From the NCBI RefSeq assembly GCF_013114595.1, contig NZ_VTXE01000027.1:1-64000 (forward strand): a DNA stretch of 64,000 nucleotides, in the 5' to 3' direction. The notes under the pieces are model-generated. The model did no database searches. It was not told the DNA's origin and worked only from the letters and a program-made list of their open reading frames with translations. A program made the translations under genes and the position numbers. Numbering within the stretch: the stretch's first letter is position 1; the number at the start of each line of letters is the position of its first letter. Source of the stretch: Vibrio sp. 99-8-1. GTDB taxonomy: Bacteria > Pseudomonadota > Gammaproteobacteria > Enterobacterales > Vibrionaceae. Positions 51,715 to 61,110 of the stretch are shown one piece after another.

Positions 51715-53586
51715 CTAAATACCACGACGCTGATGGTTTTTACCTTCAAGCCAATCAGACACTTTCTGCTCGGTGTGCTTGTTATCTGCTACCTCTGGTA
51801 AACCTACTTCCCACCAGCAATCACATTTCGACCATGCAGCCGGAGAAACCGGGTCAATATCAAGTACGATGACATACGTTTTATCTGACGCTTTTGCTCT
51901 TGCAAATGCCGCTTCAAAATCACCAATAGAGAACAACTTTTCGCTGATGGCACCTTGTGCTTCAGCATGTTTTGCAAAATCGACTCTAGGTAAGTCGGAA
52001 TCTGGACGACGACAGTCTTGCAACAAGTTATTAAACGACTCATTACCGGTATTGTTTTGCAGTTTGTTGATCACAGCAAAACCACCGTTATCACAAACAA
52101 CGACAATCATTTTGTGTCCGCTTAAGACGGAGGAGTAGATATCTGAGTTCTGGATTAAATACGAACCATCACCAACTAAAACAACTACATCATTTTCCGG
52201 ATTAGCGATTTTTGCTCCCCAGCCCCCTGCAATTTCATAGCCCATGCAGGAAAATCCGAAATCGATATCAAACTTACCTATCTGATAGTTTTGCCAGTTC
52301 ATGGATAACTCAGCAGGAAGTCCACCTGCTGCAGTAAGCACGGTATCCCCCTCTTCCATTAAGCCATTTACTTTGCCGATAACCTCAGCGTACGAAGAGG
52401 TTCCTTCGATTAACTCTCCAGGTTGTGGATGGGTGCGCTTTTGCACAACTGTTTTCCATTGTTTAGTAAGCGTAAGCGCAGTATCAGCCCAACTCTGTTC
52501 GCTACTCCAGTCATTCAATAATTTAGAGAGTTTACTCATCGTCACTTTCGCGTCACCGAGCACAGGAATAGAGAGGTGTTTAATAGCGTCAAATTTAGCG
52601 ACATTAATACTGATTAAAGAGAGTTCTGGATTACGAAATATTGACCAAGAGCCAGTTGTAAAATCTTGCAATCGTGTACCGATGGCCAATACAACATCAG
52701 CATGATTGGCGAGATAATTTGCAGAGTCGGAGCCCGTAACGCCAATCGGTCCAGCGTTAAGCGGATTAACCTGAAGCATAGTGGCTCTACCAGCAATGGT
52801 TTCTACCACCGGAATATTATGCTTTTTAGCAAACTCTGCTAGCTCATCGGTAGCGAGTGAGTAATGAACACCACCACCAGATACTATCAAAGGCTGCTTT
52901 GCCTTCATCAACGCCTGTTTTGCCTGCTGCAACATTTCCATTTCAGGTTCAGGACGTCGTATACGGTGTATTTTTTCTGCAAAAAACCGTTCGGGATAGT
53001 CGTAAGCGACACCTTGAATATCCTGCGGAAGACCGATGAAAACAGGCCCGCAAGTCGCAGGATCTAACATGGTATCTAAGGCATGAGGTAACGTATGCAT
53101 AAGCTGAGAAGGAGAGATGACTCGGTCCCAATACCGAGTCACGGGTTTAAAACAATCGTTACAGGTAATCGATGGATCATGAAAGTTCTCTGCTTGCTGT
53201 AAAACAGGATCAGGCAAACGGCTAACGTAAGCGTCCCCAGAAATTAAAAGCAGAGGTAGGCGATTAGTATGAGCAATACCCGCAGCCGTTACCATATTTG
53301 TAGCACCTGGGCCTATTGAACTGGTCGCGATACCGATTCTTTGTCGCTTATTCGCTTTCGCATAGGCGACAGCGGCTGTCGCCATAGACTGTTCATTTTG
53401 TCCACGCCAAGTGGGGATCTGCTGCTCGATATTTTTAAGCTGTTGGCCAAAACAGGTCACATTTCCATGACCAAAAATAGCAAATGCACAACCAAATAAT
53501 TGTTCTTCTTTACCATTTATATTAATTTTCTGAGCCGCTAGATATTTAGCCAGCGCTTGTGCAACAGTAAGTCGGATCGTATTCAT
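51715..53586 (-). CDS. iolD: 3D-(3,5/4)-trihydroxycyclohexane-1,2-dione hydrolase
   Basis: A ThDP-dependent hydrolase (623 aa) opening the ring of the inosose dehydration product to 5-deoxy-glucuronate. N-terminal PYR domain: GCAFAIFGHGNVTCFGQQL and ATSSIGPGATNMVTAAGIA. C-terminal PP domain: the GDG motif VVLVGDGSYLIQNSDIYSSV and VVVCDNGGFAVINKLQNNTG. Length and order fit IolD (about 640). GGAG precedes ATG 53586. In the iol cluster between the oxidoreductase and iolE. Confidence 0.95.
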   Translation of the reverse strand: MNTIRLTVAQALAKYLAAQKININGKEEQLFGCAFAIFGHGNVTCFGQQLKNIEQQIPTWRGQNEQSMATAAVAYAKANKRQRIGIATSSIGPGATNMVTAAGIAHTNRLPLLLISGDAYVSRLPDPVLQQAENFHDPSITCNDCFKPVTRYWDRVISPSQLMHTLPHALDTMLDPATCGPVFIGLPQDIQGVAYDYPERFFAEKIHRIRRPEPEMEMLQQAKQALMKAKQPLIVSGGGVHYSLATDELAEFAKKHNIPVVETIAGRATMLQVNPLNAGPIGVTGSDSANYLANHADVVLAIGTRLQDFTTGSWSIFRNPELSLISINVAKFDAIKHLSIPVLGDAKVTMSKLSKLLNDWSSEQSWADTALTLTKQWKTVVQKRTHPQPGELIEGTSSYAEVIGKVNGLMEEGDTVLTAAGGLPAELSMNWQNYQIGKFDIDFGFSCMGYEIAGGWGAKIANPENDVVVLVGDGSYLIQNSDIYSSVLSGHKMIVVVCDNGGFAVINKLQNNTGNESFNNLLQDCRRPDSDLPRVDFAKHAEAQGAISEKLFSIGDFEAAFARAKASDKTYVIVLDIDPVSPAAWSKCDCWWEVGLPEVADNKHTEQKVSDWLEGKNHQRRGI

Positions 53587-53685
53587 CTTTTCTCCATATA
53601 TAAAATGGCGCCCATACCTATAGTCAATGCGCCGTCATCTGACGCAAAGACAACCTAATAGGCAGTGGTTACTATGATGTCTATT

Positions 53686-54579
53686 TTACAAGTCATACTT
53701 TTTGGCATAACCAGAGATGTTCTCATAGGCGAGTTTCGCATAGGTAAGTGGATTTGCTTTAGCCGGATCTTGCTCTGCTTCCACCAATAACCAACCTTCA
53801 TAATCACGCTCTTTAAGTGCTGAGAAAACATCATCATAATCTACGTCACCATCACCTGGGACGGTAAATACGCCATCTAAAACTGCATTTAAAAATGACT
53901 TGTCCTGATCACGAGCGGCGTTCATAACGTCAAGACGCAAATCCTTAAAGTGCATATGACCAATACGGTGTCCCCAACGCTTAATCATTGTTACTGGGTC
54001 ACCACCAGCAAACGTTACATGCCCAGTGTCTAGAGTCAGAAAAACCGAAGGACCAGTAAGTTCCATGAGCATATTAATATCATCTTCTGTTTCACAGATA
54101 GTGCCAACGTGATGATGAAAAGAGAGTTTGATACCATGCTCGTTGAGGAGGTAATCGGAGACTGTCGTTAATCTGTTTGCATAAGTTTTCCACTCATCCA
54201 TTGTCAAGATAACTCTTTGAGACAGAGGTGTATTAATGTCGCCATGAACAGTATTGCTCACCTCTCCAAACACCATAGCTTTACAACCCGCTGCATTTAA
54301 TAATCTTATGTGCCCTTGCAGCGCTTCAATCTCTTGCTCAGCCGTTAACTTCATTAAGTTGCCGCTATACCAACCAGACGCCAATACCAAGTCGTGTTGT
54401 TTTAGCAATGGCACTAATACTTCTGGTTCACGAGGGTACTTGGTACCTAGCTCAGTACCGGTAAAACCCGCTTCTGACATTTCAGTCAAACACCTCTCTA
54501 GTGGAATTTCACCACCCAATTCTGGCATATCATCATTTGTCCAAGTCAAAGGGCTAATTCCAAATTTCACCTTACTCAT
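53686..54579 (-). CDS. iolE: myo-inosose-2 dehydratase
   Basis: A TIM-barrel metal enzyme (297 aa from ATG 54579, GGAG upstream) that dehydrates 2-keto-myo-inositol. Seen are FGISPLTWTNDDMPELGG, GFTGTELGTKYP (Glu), LSFHHHVGTICETEDDINML (His), VFLTLDTGHVTFAGGDPV (Asp, His) and GHMHFKDLR. Family length about 298. It is the first gene of the catabolic operon, with IolR-like operators 146 bp and 187 bp upstream. Confidence 0.93.
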   Translation of the reverse strand: MSKVKFGISPLTWTNDDMPELGGEIPLERCLTEMSEAGFTGTELGTKYPREPEVLVPLLKQHDLVLASGWYSGNLMKLTAEQEIEALQGHIRLLNAAGCKAMVFGEVSNTVHGDINTPLSQRVILTMDEWKTYANRLTTVSDYLLNEHGIKLSFHHHVGTICETEDDINMLMELTGPSVFLTLDTGHVTFAGGDPVTMIKRWGHRIGHMHFKDLRLDVMNAARDQDKSFLNAVLDGVFTVPGDGDVDYDDVFSALKERDYEGWLLVEAEQDPAKANPLTYAKLAYENISGYAKKYDL

Positions 54580-54724
54580 GCTTGTTCTCCAAAATAGTAA
54601 ATGTAGGGGGTACGTTATCAATCGGTCTTTACGTACAGAGACAATAATTGATAAACAACTAAAGTTAAGACCTTTACGTGAATGTTAACATTTATGAGCG
54701 AGCATACTCTTTTTTTTAATGAAA

Positions 54725-54740
54725 TGAAAAATATTTTTCA
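54725..54740. promoter_or_regulatory. Candidate IolR operator 1
   Basis: TGAAAAATATTTTTCA, a perfect palindrome, about 146 bp upstream of iolE. Variants recur at 54766, 57038 and 57289, the last matching 15 of 16 positions. Repeated occurrence only in the iol intergenic regions argues for a regulator site. Confidence 0.65.
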
Positions 54741-54765
54741 CCAGGAGAAAAGAGAACAATTAAAA

Positions 54766-54781
54766 TGAATAATATATTTCA
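54766..54781. promoter_or_regulatory. Candidate IolR operator 2
   Basis: TGAATAATATATTTCA, 41 bp (centre to centre) from operator 1, so about four helical turns. It allows cooperative or looped binding. Confidence 0.5.
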
Positions 54782-55014
54782 GGCCTTGAAATACAAGGCT
54801 TAACAGCTGACAAGGATTAAATCAAACCCAATAACTAACCCTTTAAAAACAAAATCTTATAAATTTCACTCTAAATAAGCTCAAAGATTATTTTTTTGAC
54901 CAACTTAACATTTTATTATGCTAACGATGAAAGTAACTTATTCGTCTCACTCGATTAATGATTAGAGAACCGAGAGGTTATGAAAATTATTTATCAACAA
55001 CATATTCATCATTT

Positions 55015-55761
55015 TCAGGTATAGATCAACAGACCATCACCAAGGAGTTTTAGACCAGAAAGGAATAGAAAGAAATAGCACAATTGGTAGATTTGATTTT
55101 GATTAACCCGAGACAGCAACCATACCCCAAGCTTTACACCAATAGGTGCAATAGGCATCAGAACCAATGCTGTAGTTAGGTTAACCGAGCTAAATTCCCC
55201 CAGTAAGGTATAAGGGATGAGCTTGAAGATATTAACAATGCCAAACAGTACCGCCATTGTACCTATCAATGTAACTTTACTAAGTCGTTGAGGCAGTAAA
55301 TAAATACTAATAGGCCCTCCGCCCGCATGTATTGCTGTGCTGGAAAAACCACCCAATAGACTCCAAAAATAACCGCTATATTTGGATGGTTTACTAACCT
55401 CTACCGAGAAAAACCAATATTGCAAACAAAATAGTAAACAGAGTATTCCTAGTAAAATCTTAAGTCTGTACTCAGATATATCTTTTAAAAAAACACCGGC
55501 AATAGCAATTCCAATTAAAGCGGCAGGTAACATAGTTTTAAGCAATCGATAATCACAGTTTACGGCGTGATGTTTTATCGCAAATAGGTCCATCACACAT
55601 AAAATAGGTAACATCACCGCCGCGGCTATACTTGGAGAGGTTGTCATTGCCATCAAGGGAACCGCAATAACACCTACCCCACCACCTAAACCCCCTTTGC
55701 CAATACCATATATGAGCAACGCTGGGATCGCAGTAACATAAAACCAGAGATCGGTAATCAC
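55015..55761 (-). CDS. TauE/SafE-family membrane transporter
   Basis: An inner-membrane protein (248 aa) with about eight helices. The opening VTAIPALLIYGIGKGGLGGG and LLGGFSSTAIHAGGGPISIY are the two TauE repeats (GxGGGxxxxP and GGGP patterns). Family members export sulfite, sulfoacetate or other organic anions. In an inositol cluster its cargo is unknown; it may move an inositol catabolite or anion. It starts with GTG 6 bp after the epimerase stop, so it is co-transcribed with that gene. Confidence 0.78.
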   Translation of the reverse strand: MITDLWFYVTAIPALLIYGIGKGGLGGGVGVIAVPLMAMTTSPSIAAAVMLPILCVMDLFAIKHHAVNCDYRLLKTMLPAALIGIAIAGVFLKDISEYRLKILLGILCLLFCLQYWFFSVEVSKPSKYSGYFWSLLGGFSSTAIHAGGGPISIYLLPQRLSKVTLIGTMAVLFGIVNIFKLIPYTLLGEFSSVNLTTALVLMPIAPIGVKLGVWLLSRVNQNQIYQLCYFFLFLSGLKLLGDGLLIYT

Positions 55762-55767
55762 ACTCAG

Positions 55768-56658
55768 TTAGCCAAAGCCTTTCAACTTTAAAAACTGACG
55801 ACTGCGCATAATATCCCGCAGCGTAGCGTCAGAGTTGCGCGGATCACGCTCTTGCTCTATGGTGATCCAGCCTTGATAATCAATATCAAGTAGAGCTTGC
55901 TGAACTTTATTATAATCAATTGCGCCTTCACCAATAGGACACATAATTCCTTGAGAACACGCTTGCCAAAATCCAACTTGATTATTAATTGCCTGAGTTA
56001 ACACATGCTGATTTATATCTTTAAAATGCACATATTCGAGACGTTTCGCGTAATGCATAAGGCTCTGCTCAGGATTCATTCCCGCATAATACAAATGACC
56101 AGTATCTAAGCAGAGTCCGATGTCTTCATGACTAAGTTGAGCGAGGGCTTTATCCAATTCATCTTTATACTCTATATATCCTCCAGCATGCGGATGCAAC
56201 ACGGGTCGAACCTCATATTTTTCAGCAATAGTGCAGATCTGTTTAATCGTATCCATCATAACATTCCAGCACTCTTCATTTAGGCGAGGAGCTTGTTCTG
56301 ATCGTCCCGCATAGTGACTACGAATCTCATTGACACAGTCAATCACAACCAACTTATCTGCTTTTATCGCCTTAAGTAAGCGACATAAGGTTTCCGTCTT
56401 CTGTAAGATAACCGCTTGTTTTTCGGTAACGGATAAAGGCTCAAAAATAGTACCAGCACAAACTGTAAGCGCTCTGCCATACAACTCTGTTTCGATCATA
56501 TCTGCATCTAACGGCAGATAACCGTAAGGACCAAGTTCTAACCCGTTATAACCAGCTTCTTTTGTTTCATCTAATACGGTTTTCCAAATCGGATTATGAG
56601 GGTTATCAGGAGATTCAACACCCCAACAACATGGGGCACAAGCAATTGAATAAGACAT
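55768..56658 (-). CDS. Sugar phosphate isomerase/epimerase (IolH/IolI-like)
   Basis: A TIM-barrel AP-endonuclease-2-type isomerase of 296 aa: SIACAPCCWGVESPDNPHNP, GYNGLELGPYGYLPLD (Glu), VRPVLHPHAGGYIEY (His), DIGLCLDTGHLYYAGM (Asp, His), YVHFKDIN and GWITIEQERDP (Glu). It resembles 2-keto-myo-inositol isomerase IolI or IolH. It is related to but distinct from the iolE product (second member of the family in the cluster). It starts an operon with the TauE gene. Possible role: epimerising inosose isomers so that other inositol stereoisomers enter the pathway. Confidence 0.82.
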   Translation of the reverse strand: MSYSIACAPCCWGVESPDNPHNPIWKTVLDETKEAGYNGLELGPYGYLPLDADMIETELYGRALTVCAGTIFEPLSVTEKQAVILQKTETLCRLLKAIKADKLVVIDCVNEIRSHYAGRSEQAPRLNEECWNVMMDTIKQICTIAEKYEVRPVLHPHAGGYIEYKDELDKALAQLSHEDIGLCLDTGHLYYAGMNPEQSLMHYAKRLEYVHFKDINQHVLTQAINNQVGFWQACSQGIMCPIGEGAIDYNKVQQALLDIDYQGWITIEQERDPRNSDATLRDIMRSRQFLKLKGFG

Positions 56659-57411
56659 AGTTCATTCCTTAGTTGCTAACGCGTGAGGTCCTCAACAGGC
56701 TATTACACGCTTCGATTAGTGACATCAGCTTATCTGTTTGATTTTTGTTATCCCAGACCAACACACAAGTTCCAACCAAAGGCTCTTACTCGTCAATCAA
56801 ACGCTCTGTTTCCTCAGCAATCATGCACCGATTAATTCTATACAAGCCAGTTCAATTTCAAAGCTCACACCGTTATCGAATCAATTATAATTGAGCTCTT
56901 CCTTATAAGATCGCTTGCAACAAACAACTGCTTCACTTTTGATTTATTCCAAAACAAAACCTTACCTTACCGGTTCTCTACACGATTATTGGTCTTTCTT
57001 ACTTTACATGTAAATAACTTGAAGATCACCAACCGAATGAAAAATATTTATCGCACACTCACCATTCTGGAAATCAGTAAAACAAATATTTCATTATAAG
57101 AGTTGTTACTAACTATAAAATTTAATACAAATACAACAACAAATAATGTTCTTATAAAACATCATGTTAAGGATTTTATGTTTTTGAAATGTTAATTCTA
57201 ATGAGATCAAGATAACATTTCCGAACATAAATCACTCAACGCTATGGTCAGAAATACAACAAAGGAATAGTATTAAAAGCAGTCAAAATAAAAAATATTT
57301 TTCACACCAATGAAAGATACATAACCCTAGCTAAAATCTGATTCTTTTAGCAAAAATTTGTTTAGTTCGGTACTAAACAAGCAAATGACTATAAAAACAA
57401 GGAGGCAAAAA
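56659..57411. promoter_or_regulatory. Divergent iol promoter region
   Basis: About 750 bp of AT-rich DNA between the epimerase gene (-) and the inositol ABC operon (+). Operator-like TGAAAAATATTTATCG lies at 57038-57053 and TAAAAAATATTTTTCA at 57289-57304, with a weaker TAAAACAAATATTTCA at 57078-57093. No coding region was found. Confidence 0.55.
57289..57304. promoter_or_regulatory. Candidate IolR operator 4
   Basis: TAAAAAATATTTTTCA differs from operator 1 at one base. It lies about 108 bp before the ABC operon's start codon. Confidence 0.6.
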
Positions 57412-58419
57412 ATGCCATCAATAACAATTGGATTAGCACATTTTTACAAAGCAATCTCGACAATGGCAGAGCGAACGAAAAAAGGAATTCGTCTATTCGT
57501 TACAACAATCAGCTTATTAGGGCTTGTTGCTTGTGGTGGCGAGAAAGCAGAAGATAACGTCACCACAATCGGTGTAGCAATTCCAAACTTTGATGACACA
57601 TTCTTAGTAAGCTTGAAGTCAGCAATGGAGAGATATACTCAGGAAAAGTATCCTGGAAAAGTCGAGTTGATCATTGTTGATGCGAAAGAAGATACCGCAA
57701 AACAATTGGGACAAATCCAGAATTTCATCGTTCAGCAAATGGACGCCATCATTTTAGTTCCCGTAAATACTGAAGCAACTCAGCCTATGACTGATGCCAT
57801 TCAAAAAGCAGGCATTGAGCTGGTCTATTTGAACCGTCGCCCTTCTTATCTACCTGATGGAGTTTCTTATGTAGGATCTGATGAAATTAAGTTTGGTGAA
57901 GCTCAGGCCCGATATGTCGACGAACATAGTCAAGGCGGTAACATTGGTATTCTGATGGGCATGATGACAACAGAAGCTGCGGTACTACGAACTCAAGGTA
58001 ATGAAGACTACTTTAAAGGCAACCCTAACTATAACGTTATTCGTAAACAAACTGCTTTGTGGCAACGTTCTCAAGGCATGATTGTTATGGAAAACTGGAT
58101 AAGCTCTGGAGACAAATTAGACGTTATTCTTGCCAATAATGATGATATGGCACTAGGCGCAATTCAAGCATTAAAGGCCGCAGGCAAGCTAGATAAGACA
58201 ATGGTTATTGGTGTCGATGCAACACCAGATGGAGTCATGGCGGTGAAAAATGGAACACTTGACGCAACGGTATTTCAAGATGGCGCGGGTCAGGCTCGTG
58301 GCTCAATTGACGCGGCAATGGATGCAATCAATAAGAAACCACACGAAAAAATCACTTGGATCCCAGCAGAATTAGTAACGAAAGACAACTTAGAAGAATT
58401 CATGGCTAAAAAAGGCTAA
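57412..58419 (+). CDS. Inositol-type ABC periplasmic/lipoprotein binding protein
   Basis: A family 1/ribose-galactose-type sugar-binding protein (335 aa from ATG 57412 with AGGAGG). The leader MAERTKKGIRLFVTTISLLG-LVAC is a lipoprotein signal ending at a lipobox Cys, so it is membrane-anchored, unusual for IbpA-like proteins. The mature part has TIGVAIPNFDDTFLVSLKSA, DAIILVPVNTEATQPMTDAI and IGVDATPDGVMAVKNGTLDA. The PBP1 fold fits inositol, ribose or galactose; context favours inositol. First gene of the ABC operon. Confidence 0.85.
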   Translation: MPSITIGLAHFYKAISTMAERTKKGIRLFVTTISLLGLVACGGEKAEDNVTTIGVAIPNFDDTFLVSLKSAMERYTQEKYPGKVELIIVDAKEDTAKQLGQIQNFIVQQMDAIILVPVNTEATQPMTDAIQKAGIELVYLNRRPSYLPDGVSYVGSDEIKFGEAQARYVDEHSQGGNIGILMGMMTTEAAVLRTQGNEDYFKGNPNYNVIRKQTALWQRSQGMIVMENWISSGDKLDVILANNDDMALGAIQALKAAGKLDKTMVIGVDATPDGVMAVKNGTLDATVFQDGAGQARGSIDAAMDAINKKPHEKITWIPAELVTKDNLEEFMAKKG

Positions 58420-58489
58420 CAAGGATTGTTGATAAAGCTACTTTCTCAAATATAGAACACATAGAGAGTAGCTTATCTGGAGACGTTTT

Positions 58490-59983
58490 ATGAGTGAAGT
58501 GGTTTTAGAAATGCGGGGGGTGACCAAAACCTTTCCTGGTGTTAAAGCTTTAGATAATGTCCAGCTGACACTTAAGAAAGGGAGAGTCATGGCCTTGATG
58601 GGAGAAAATGGAGCCGGCAAGTCGACGTTAATGAAAGTACTATTTGGTATTTATCAACGAGATTGCGGCACAATTTCATACAACGGAGAAAAAATAGAAT
58701 TTGATGGTGCAAAAGAATCGTTAGATGCTGGAATATCCATGATTCATCAGGAGTTATCTCCAGTACTACACCGCAGTATTGCAGAAAACATATGGTTAGG
58801 TCGTGAACCAACGTCTGGTCCTCTCAGATTAATTGACCATCAAAAAATGTACGATGATACAAAGTTACTATTAGAAAAGCTGGATCTCGATCTTGACCCT
58901 CGCCTTCATATGAGTGAGATAACTGTTGCCACCATGCAAATGGTTGAAATAGCAAAAGCTATTTCGTTCAACTCACAAATTATCATTATGGACGAACCTA
59001 CCTCAGCACTAACCGATAAAGAAGTTGAGCACTTATTTGACATCATTTCCATGCTAAAAAAGAAAGGTGTGGCTGTTGTTTACATTAGTCATAAGATGGA
59101 GGAGATCTTTAAAATTTGTGACGATATCACTGTTTTTCGAGATGGCGCTTTTATCGGAGAAAGAGCAGCCAGAGAAACCAATCATGAAGAGTTAGTGAAC
59201 ATGATGGTTGGCCGAGATTTAGGTGACGTCTTTCCTCCGCCAACATCAAAACCTGGAAAAACACGTCTTGAAGTTAAAAATCTATGCACAAAGGGTTGTT
59301 TCGAGAATATAAACTTTACCTTACGTGAGGGTGAGATTCTTGGCATCGCTGGACTAGTTGGTGCAGGCAGAACTGAACTGGTTGAAACATTATTTGGCGT
59401 TAAGCAAAAAGACTCTGGTGAGATCTGGCTTAATGGTAATCAAGTAGAGATTAAAACACCACATGACGCCATAAACTATAAAATGGCTTTCCTTACCGAA
59501 GACCGACGTCAATCGGGTCTATATCTAATGCTAGATATATTCGCCAATACCTCTATTGCGCATTTAGACGCATACAAAAGTAAAGTCACTAATCTTCTAG
59601 ATATGCGACAAATGAGAAGCGATAGCGGAGAGCAATGCAAGTCGCTAAAGGTGAAAACGCCAAGTTTAAATGAAACCATTGACAACCTCAGTGGTGGCAA
59701 TCAACAGAAAGTGTTATTGGCTCGATGGATGTTAACCAAACCTGACATTCTGTTTCTCGATGAACCAACACGTGGGATTGACGTAGGCGCAAAATCTGAA
59801 ATATACAAACTAATGCGACTGCTCACCGGACTCGGTAAAAGCTTGGTCATGATCTCATCAGAACTGCCTGAAGTCATTGGTATGAGTGACAACATTATTG
59901 TTATGCACGAAGGCAAAATGAAAGGTTCGCTTACCGGAACCGAAGCCACCCAAGAGAAAATTATGTCTATGGCGCTTCAATAA
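58490..59983 (+). CDS. Sugar ABC transporter ATP-binding protein (RbsA/MglA-type)
   Basis: 497 aa with two ABC modules. The first has Walker A MGENGAGKSTLMKVLFGIYQ, a Q-loop SMIHQELSPV and Walker B IIMDEPTSAL, but its signature is degenerate (SEITVATMQMVEIAKAIS). The second has the altered Walker A GIAGLVGAGRTELVE, the intact signature NLSGGNQQKVLLARWM and DILFLDEPTRGIDVG. This asymmetry is standard for carbohydrate-uptake CUT2 ATPases (RbsA, IatA). It powers the importer. GGAG precedes the ATG. Confidence 0.95.
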   Translation: MSEVVLEMRGVTKTFPGVKALDNVQLTLKKGRVMALMGENGAGKSTLMKVLFGIYQRDCGTISYNGEKIEFDGAKESLDAGISMIHQELSPVLHRSIAENIWLGREPTSGPLRLIDHQKMYDDTKLLLEKLDLDLDPRLHMSEITVATMQMVEIAKAISFNSQIIIMDEPTSALTDKEVEHLFDIISMLKKKGVAVVYISHKMEEIFKICDDITVFRDGAFIGERAARETNHEELVNMMVGRDLGDVFPPPTSKPGKTRLEVKNLCTKGCFENINFTLREGEILGIAGLVGAGRTELVETLFGVKQKDSGEIWLNGNQVEIKTPHDAINYKMAFLTEDRRQSGLYLMLDIFANTSIAHLDAYKSKVTNLLDMRQMRSDSGEQCKSLKVKTPSLNETIDNLSGGNQQKVLLARWMLTKPDILFLDEPTRGIDVGAKSEIYKLMRLLTGLGKSLVMISSELPEVIGMSDNIIVMHEGKMKGSLTGTEATQEKIMSMALQ

Positions 59984-60021
59984 GAAGCGATATAGGACTA
60001 TCCGAACAAGGAATTAATGTC

Positions 60022-61038
60022 ATGATAGCCAAAATTATTCAGGCAACGTCTGGTGATAAGTCACCAAAAAATATTAAGCATTTCATCTCGAAATACGCCA
60101 TTTACTTTGTATTCATAGCAATGTGCGTTGTAATGAGTATTTTATCTCCTGTTTTTCTTTCTGTAGCGAACCTTTTAAATGTAATGACCCAAATGGCGAG
60201 TATTGGTCTGCTTGCACTTGGTGTGACTATCATCATTATTACTCGAGGTATCGATTTATCCTCCGGCTCAGTACTCGCGCTTGCTGCGGTTGTCTCTGCC
60301 AGTATGGCTCAATCCGTTGATTGGGCGATGCGTATGTATCCAACGATGCCAGAGCTACCGATCATAATACCTATATTAATTGCATTAGCGGTAGGTGCTC
60401 TATGTGGACTCATCAATGGCTGGTTAATTGCTTACACAGGAATCCCTCCCTTTATCGCCACATTAGGTATGATGATCGTCGCTCGGGGAGCTGCGCTATT
60501 ATACTCAGACGGCCGTCCTGTAAGTACTCTAGTAGAGTCTTACCAGTGGATAGGTCAAGGCTCAGTAATGGGTATCCCTGTACCTGTGATCATTTTCATT
60601 ATAATGGCCTTTATTTCTTATATCTTGCTTAACTACACTCGGTTTGGCAAATACGCTTATGCCATTGGTGGAAATGAAAATGCAGCATACGTATCTGGGA
60701 TAAATGTAAAAAAATACAAAATTCTCGTTTATACCTATGCTGGTATGCTTGCTGGTATCGCAGCACTTATTCTTGCTGCTCGAATCAACTCTGGTCAACC
60801 TGGACTTGGGGTAATGTATGAGTTAGATGCCATTGCCTCAGCGACGGTCGGTGGTGTGAGTCATGCGGGTGGAATCGGTACTATACAAGGTACCATCGTT
60901 GGAACCATGATTATGGGGGTTCTGCAAAATGGGCTAGATTTACTAAACGTCTCTGCATATTGGCAACAAGTAGTGAAAGGATTAGTCATTGTTGGTGCGG
61001 TTATATTTGATATGAAGAGACAAAAGAAAAGCAAGTAA
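60022..61038 (+). CDS. Sugar ABC transporter permease (RbsC/IatP-type)
   Basis: 338 aa with about ten membrane helices. The CUT2 permease signature ITRGIDLSSGSVLALAAVVS is followed by AVGALCGLINGWLIAYTGIP, PFIATLGMMIVARG, YAIGGNENAAYVSGINVKKY and ELDAIASATVGGVSHAGGIG. It forms the inositol-type importer with the two preceding proteins. The 3' end is followed by a strong terminator. Confidence 0.95.
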   Translation: MIAKIIQATSGDKSPKNIKHFISKYAIYFVFIAMCVVMSILSPVFLSVANLLNVMTQMASIGLLALGVTIIIITRGIDLSSGSVLALAAVVSASMAQSVDWAMRMYPTMPELPIIIPILIALAVGALCGLINGWLIAYTGIPPFIATLGMMIVARGAALLYSDGRPVSTLVESYQWIGQGSVMGIPVPVIIFIIMAFISYILLNYTRFGKYAYAIGGNENAAYVSGINVKKYKILVYTYAGMLAGIAALILAARINSGQPGLGVMYELDAIASATVGGVSHAGGIGTIQGTIVGTMIMGVLQNGLDLLNVSAYWQQVVKGLVIVGAVIFDMKRQKKSK

Positions 61039-61074
61039 CTGATTTTATTTAAATTAACATGAATAAGTCCATTA

Positions 61075-61110
61075 CAGCAAAAGCCACAGTGATTACTGTG
61101 GCTTTTGCTG
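61075..61110 (+). terminator. Terminator of the inositol ABC operon
   Basis: A 16-bp perfect stem, CAGCAAAAGCCACAGT with ACTGTGGCTTTTGCTG, and a GATT loop, 36 bp past the permease stop. Confidence 0.88.

Larger units (their letters stand above)
54622..55014. promoter_or_regulatory. iolE promoter region with two palindromic sites
   Basis: An AT-rich region of 393 bp. It contains the perfect 16-bp palindrome TGAAAAATATTTTTCA at 54725-54740 and a related TGAATAATATATTTCA at 54766-54781. The remainder shows no gene. Confidence 0.6.
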
